From the NCBI RefSeq assembly GCF_005222805.1, contig NZ_STGC01000002.1:199836-263835 (forward strand): a DNA stretch of 64,000 bases, read 5' to 3'. The translations under genes were made by a program, and so were the position numbers. The DNA is from Devosia sp. FKR38 (GTDB taxonomy: Bacteria; Pseudomonadota; Alphaproteobacteria; Rhizobiales; Devosiaceae). Position 1 is the first letter of the stretch. Each line of letters opens with the position of its first letter. The notes beneath the pieces were generated by a model. It was not told where the DNA came from. It saw only the letters and a program-made list of their open reading frames with translations, and searched no databases. Positions 61,670 to 64,000 of this stretch are shown here, one piece after another.

Positions 61670-62491
61670 ATGGATGGGATCCCGATCTACGGCCTTTATG
61701 GCGAACAGGACAGCAGCACCGACTGGCTCCATTGGGAGAGTATCCAGTCGCGGAGCCGGCCGCATGGCTATCGCATCGCCCCGCATCGGCACGAGCATTT
61801 CTTCCAGGTGCTGGTGCTGACACGCGGTGGCGGCGCGGTGACGCTGGACGGAATCGACCATGGCCTGGCGCCGGCCATGGTGGTGGTCGTACCGGCGCAG
61901 ACCGTGCATGGCTTCGCTTTCAGCGAGGATGTCGAGGGGACAGTGCTGACGCTGATGCAGCAGGATATCCGCACCGCTGACTTGCAGGTGCCGCCGGCCA
62001 TGGTGGTGACCCAGCAGACCCGGCGGCTCTGCGCTGCAGCAAAAAACCTGGTGGACGAGGCGCGCCATGCCGGCCCGGGCCATGACGCGGCGATGCGGGC
62101 GCTGCTCACCCTGCTGATCATCGAAATCCACCGCAGCCGGCAGGGCGAGGGGGATGGCGCAACGCCCGACCGCGGCCTTGGCCTGGCGCAGCGTTTTCGC
62201 GATCTGGTCGAGGAGCGCTTCCGCGAGACACGGCGCATTAGTGACTATGCCGGGGCGCTCGGCGTCAGCCCGACCCATCTCAACCGCGTCTGCCGGCGCG
62301 TCGCCGGAACCACGGCCCTGGGGCTGATCGAGCGGCGGGTCGGGCTTGAGGCGCGGCGCATGCTGGCCTTCTCGACCCTGTCGATCAAACAGATCGGCAG
62401 CGCGTTGGGCTATGAGGATCCGGCCTATTTCACGCGCTTTGTCACCCGCGTGCTGGGCGCGCCGCCCAGCACTTTCCGCCGCGAGCGTTAG
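61670..62491 (+). CDS. pobR: AraC-family activator of pobA
   Basis: 273 residues. An N-terminal cupin-like sensing domain starts IPIYGLYGEQ, with PHRHEHFFQVLVLTRGGGAVTLDG. The C-terminal double HTH has ISDYAGALGVSPTHLNRVCRRVAG and LSIKQIGSALGYEDPAYFTRFVTRVLGAPPSTFR. Divergent placement next to pobA and the sequence start match AraC-type PobR of rhizobia. In-frame ATG 61634 is an alternative start. It should respond to 4-hydroxybenzoate. It overlaps the end of convergent pcaQ by 4 bp. Confidence 0.88.
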   Translation: MDGIPIYGLYGEQDSSTDWLHWESIQSRSRPHGYRIAPHRHEHFFQVLVLTRGGGAVTLDGIDHGLAPAMVVVVPAQTVHGFAFSEDVEGTVLTLMQQDIRTADLQVPPAMVVTQQTRRLCAAAKNLVDEARHAGPGHDAAMRALLTLLIIEIHRSRQGEGDGATPDRGLGLAQRFRDLVEERFRETRRISDYAGALGVSPTHLNRVCRRVAGTTALGLIERRVGLEARRMLAFSTLSIKQIGSALGYEDPAYFTRFVTRVLGAPPSTFRRER

Positions 62492-63411
62492 CGCAGTTTG
62501 GACGCCTGTTCGCGCACCACGTCCATCAACAGGGTCGCGGGGAATTCGGACGCCACTTCGCCGCGGGTGGTGAACCCGACGGGCCCCAGGGTCTCGCTGG
62601 TATCGACGGGCAGCAGCACCATGGCGCCTTCGGCGACGTCGCGCGCCACCACGCCTTCCGAAATGATCCAGATGGCGTCGGTTTCCTGCACATAGGCGCG
62701 GCCAAAGGCGTCCGAAACCGTCTCGATCTGGTCGCGCAGATTGGTCACGCCATTGGCCAGCAGCATGCGATCGACCAGCGGCCGGATCACCGCGCCGCCG
62801 GTGGGCATCATGATCTGGTAGGGCGCAATCCGATGCAGGGCAAATGGCTGCTGGCCCAGCAGGGGATGGCCGGGGCGCACGACCATCACCACCCGCTCGG
62901 TGTAGAGCGGCTCGAATGCCAGCCCGACCATGACCGAGGGCTCGGCCATGCGGCCGATGATGAAGTCCATTTCGGCCGTACGCAACAGGTTGAGCAGATG
63001 GTCATTGGGTCCGGTGACCACCTGCACGCGGATGTTGGGATGGTCGGCGGTGAAGACCGCGACCGAAGCAGGCAGCAGCCGGGCGGACACCGTCGGCAGC
63101 GCGCCGACCCGCACGATGGTGCCGGCGACATTGCCCTTGACCGCATCCATGCCCAGCCGCAGCGAGGCCAGGCTGTTGGAGGCATAGCGGTAGAACACAT
63201 CGCCAAAGGCGGTCAGCGTCAGGGTGCGCCGGCTGCGGTCAAACAGCTCGCCGCCGAGCACCTCTTCGAGCTCCTTGATGGTCTTGGAGGCCGCTGGCTG
63301 GCTGATGTTGAGCACGCGCGCGCCCTCGACGACGCTCTTGAGCCGGGCCACTTCCAAAAAGCAGGCGATGTGCCGCAGGCGAATGCGCGGATCGATAATG
63401 CGCTGAGCCAA
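62488..63411 (-). CDS. pcaQ: LysR-family activator of pca genes
   Basis: 307 residues. The HTH is SVVEGARVLNISQPAASKTIKELEEVLGGELFDRSRRTLTLT. The effector domain has VRVGALPTVSARLLPASVAVF, MDFIIGRMAEPSVMVGL and QIETVSDAFGRAYVQETDAIWIISEGVV, typical of PcaQ/GalR-like LysR proteins. Family members activate pcaDCHGB in response to beta-carboxy-muconate or beta-ketoadipate intermediates. A PcaQ-type box lies in the divergent spacer with pcaD. Confidence 0.92.
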   Translation of the reverse strand: MAQRIIDPRIRLRHIACFLEVARLKSVVEGARVLNISQPAASKTIKELEEVLGGELFDRSRRTLTLTAFGDVFYRYASNSLASLRLGMDAVKGNVAGTIVRVGALPTVSARLLPASVAVFTADHPNIRVQVVTGPNDHLLNLLRTAEMDFIIGRMAEPSVMVGLAFEPLYTERVVMVVRPGHPLLGQQPFALHRIAPYQIMMPTGGAVIRPLVDRMLLANGVTNLRDQIETVSDAFGRAYVQETDAIWIISEGVVARDVAEGAMVLLPVDTSETLGPVGFTTRGEVASEFPATLLMDVVREQASKLR

Positions 63412-63475
63412 CTTGTCCTCCAGTTATGAATGCTCGGCCAGTGACGCAGAATTCCCGCATCCCGGCCAATGCATC

Positions 63476-63491
63476 ATAACCCAGAGGTTAT
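63476..63491. promoter_or_regulatory. PcaQ binding box
   Basis: ATAACC-CAGA-GGTTAT, a perfect palindrome 71 bp before pcaD and 65 bp before pcaQ. It matches the ATAACC-N4-GGTTAA motif described for PcaQ in Sinorhizobium at all but the last base. Confidence 0.85.
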
Positions 63492-63561
63492 TTTTGACTA
63501 GATCATACTCATTTTCCTTTGCCGTCGCCAATGCGTAAGGTTTGTGTCGGAGCGAGGACAA

Positions 63562-64000
63562 ATGGCATTTGCGCGGATCAATGGGGTGCTGCTGCACTAT
63601 CGGCTGGCCGGACCGTCAGACGCGCCGGCATTGGTGTTTGCCAATTCGCTGGGCACCGATTTGCGGATCTGGGACGCGGTGACAGCGCAACTGGCCGACT
63701 GCTACCGGGTTGTGGGCTATGACAAGCGCGGCCATGGGCTGAGCGATGCGCCAGCAGGCGATTATAGCCTCGGCGATCATGTCGCTGACCTCACCGGCCT
63801 GCTCGACCATCTGGGCATCGGGGACGTTGCGATCTGCGGCGTCTCGATCGGCGGCCTGATCGCCCAGGGCGTGGCGCTGCTGCAGCCCGAGCGCATCCGC
63901 CGGCTGATCCTGTGCGACACGGCATCCAAATTCGGCGACGCCGCTCTCTGGAACAACCGCATCGCGGCGATTGCCCAGGGCGGCATGGGCGCCATTGCCG
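63562..64000 (+). CDS. pcaD: 3-oxoadipate enol-lactonase (partial, N-terminal part)
   Basis: 146 codons to the window edge. Alpha/beta-hydrolase: FARINGVLLHYRLAGPSDAPALVFANSLGTDLRIWD (oxyanion region), VGYDKRGHGLSDAP, and the nucleophile elbow CGVSIGGLIAQGVA. GAGGA precedes the ATG. It hydrolyses beta-ketoadipate enol-lactone to beta-ketoadipate in protocatechuate breakdown. The rest of the gene and probably pcaCHGB lie to the right. Confidence 0.92.
   Translation, partial: MAFARINGVLLHYRLAGPSDAPALVFANSLGTDLRIWDAVTAQLADCYRVVGYDKRGHGLSDAPAGDYSLGDHVADLTGLLDHLGIGDVAICGVSIGGLIAQGVALLQPERIRRLILCDTASKFGDAALWNNRIAAIAQGGMGAIA

Overview
The window is a GC-rich (about two-thirds G+C by eye), densely packed chromosomal stretch from an alphaproteobacterium. 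The mix of many CUT1 sugar ABC transporters with UgpC/MalK-type ATPases, a PcaQ-type LysR regulator with its ATAACC-N4-GGTTAT box, and the VanA/VanR/VanB and PobA/PobR sets suggests Hyphomicrobiales, possibly a Devosia-like soil or plant-associated organism. That placement is inference. I see no rRNA, tRNA, insertion sequence, phage or CRISPR.

Left third (1-27955), sugar and glycan uptake. The window opens inside a sugar ABC system: partial permease, binding protein and a divergent ATPase. Next come an HxlR regulator with a divergent MBL-fold hydrolase, a cold-shock gene with a long leader, two tandem paralogous small proteins, a 50-residue small ORF and a 626-residue FG-GAP/VCBS repeat protein. 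Two larger loci follow. Locus A (8373-16158) is a five-bladed-propeller glycosidase, a serine hydrolase and a complete ABC transporter under a divergent LacI-family regulator; two identical-arm operators (GCTAAA-N4-TTTAGC) sit before the two transcription units. Locus B (16134-27955) is a probable fucoside locus: a GH95-type enzyme, a GH29-type alpha-L-fucosidase, a GHL6/GH42-like (perhaps GH151-like) glycosidase, a complete ABC importer and a second LacI regulator. The importer and GH29 promoters share a 16-base operator-like element at the same distance from a -35-like box.

Middle (28063-37972), envelope and cAMP signalling. A Crp/Fnr regulator overlaps a CHASE2-adenylate cyclase gene, convergent with a FecR-domain protein. 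Around them are two near-paralogous SH3 secreted proteins, two Sel1-repeat proteins, several small secreted proteins and a LuxR-type regulator. Several of these genes are preceded by GTTCC-N4-GGAAC-like palindromes, a spacing fitting a Crp/Fnr dimer.

Right part (37969-64000), lignin-derived aromatic catabolism. A Liv-type ABC transporter and a DctPQM TRAP transporter flank a coniferyl-alcohol-dehydrogenase-like SDR and an aryl-aldehyde dehydrogenase. The aldehyde dehydrogenase gene has a near-consensus sigma-54 promoter, with a palindromic enhancer candidate lying between it and a divergent XylR/DmpR-type activator. Next is a five-gene operon encoding a CoA-dependent beta-oxidative hydroxycinnamate (ferulate) route: CoA ligase, hydratase, dehydrogenase, thiolase and a 4-hydroxybenzoyl-CoA-type thioesterase. 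A 29-bp perfect palindrome lies before it and a MarR regulator at its far end. The products feed vanA-vanR-vanB (vanillate to protocatechuate), a MetE-like methyltransferase (possible C1 handling), pobA/pobR (4-hydroxybenzoate to protocatechuate) and pcaQ/pcaD at the right edge. Together these genes describe import and conversion of phenylpropanoids, benzoates and their aldehydes to protocatechuate and the beta-ketoadipate pathway.
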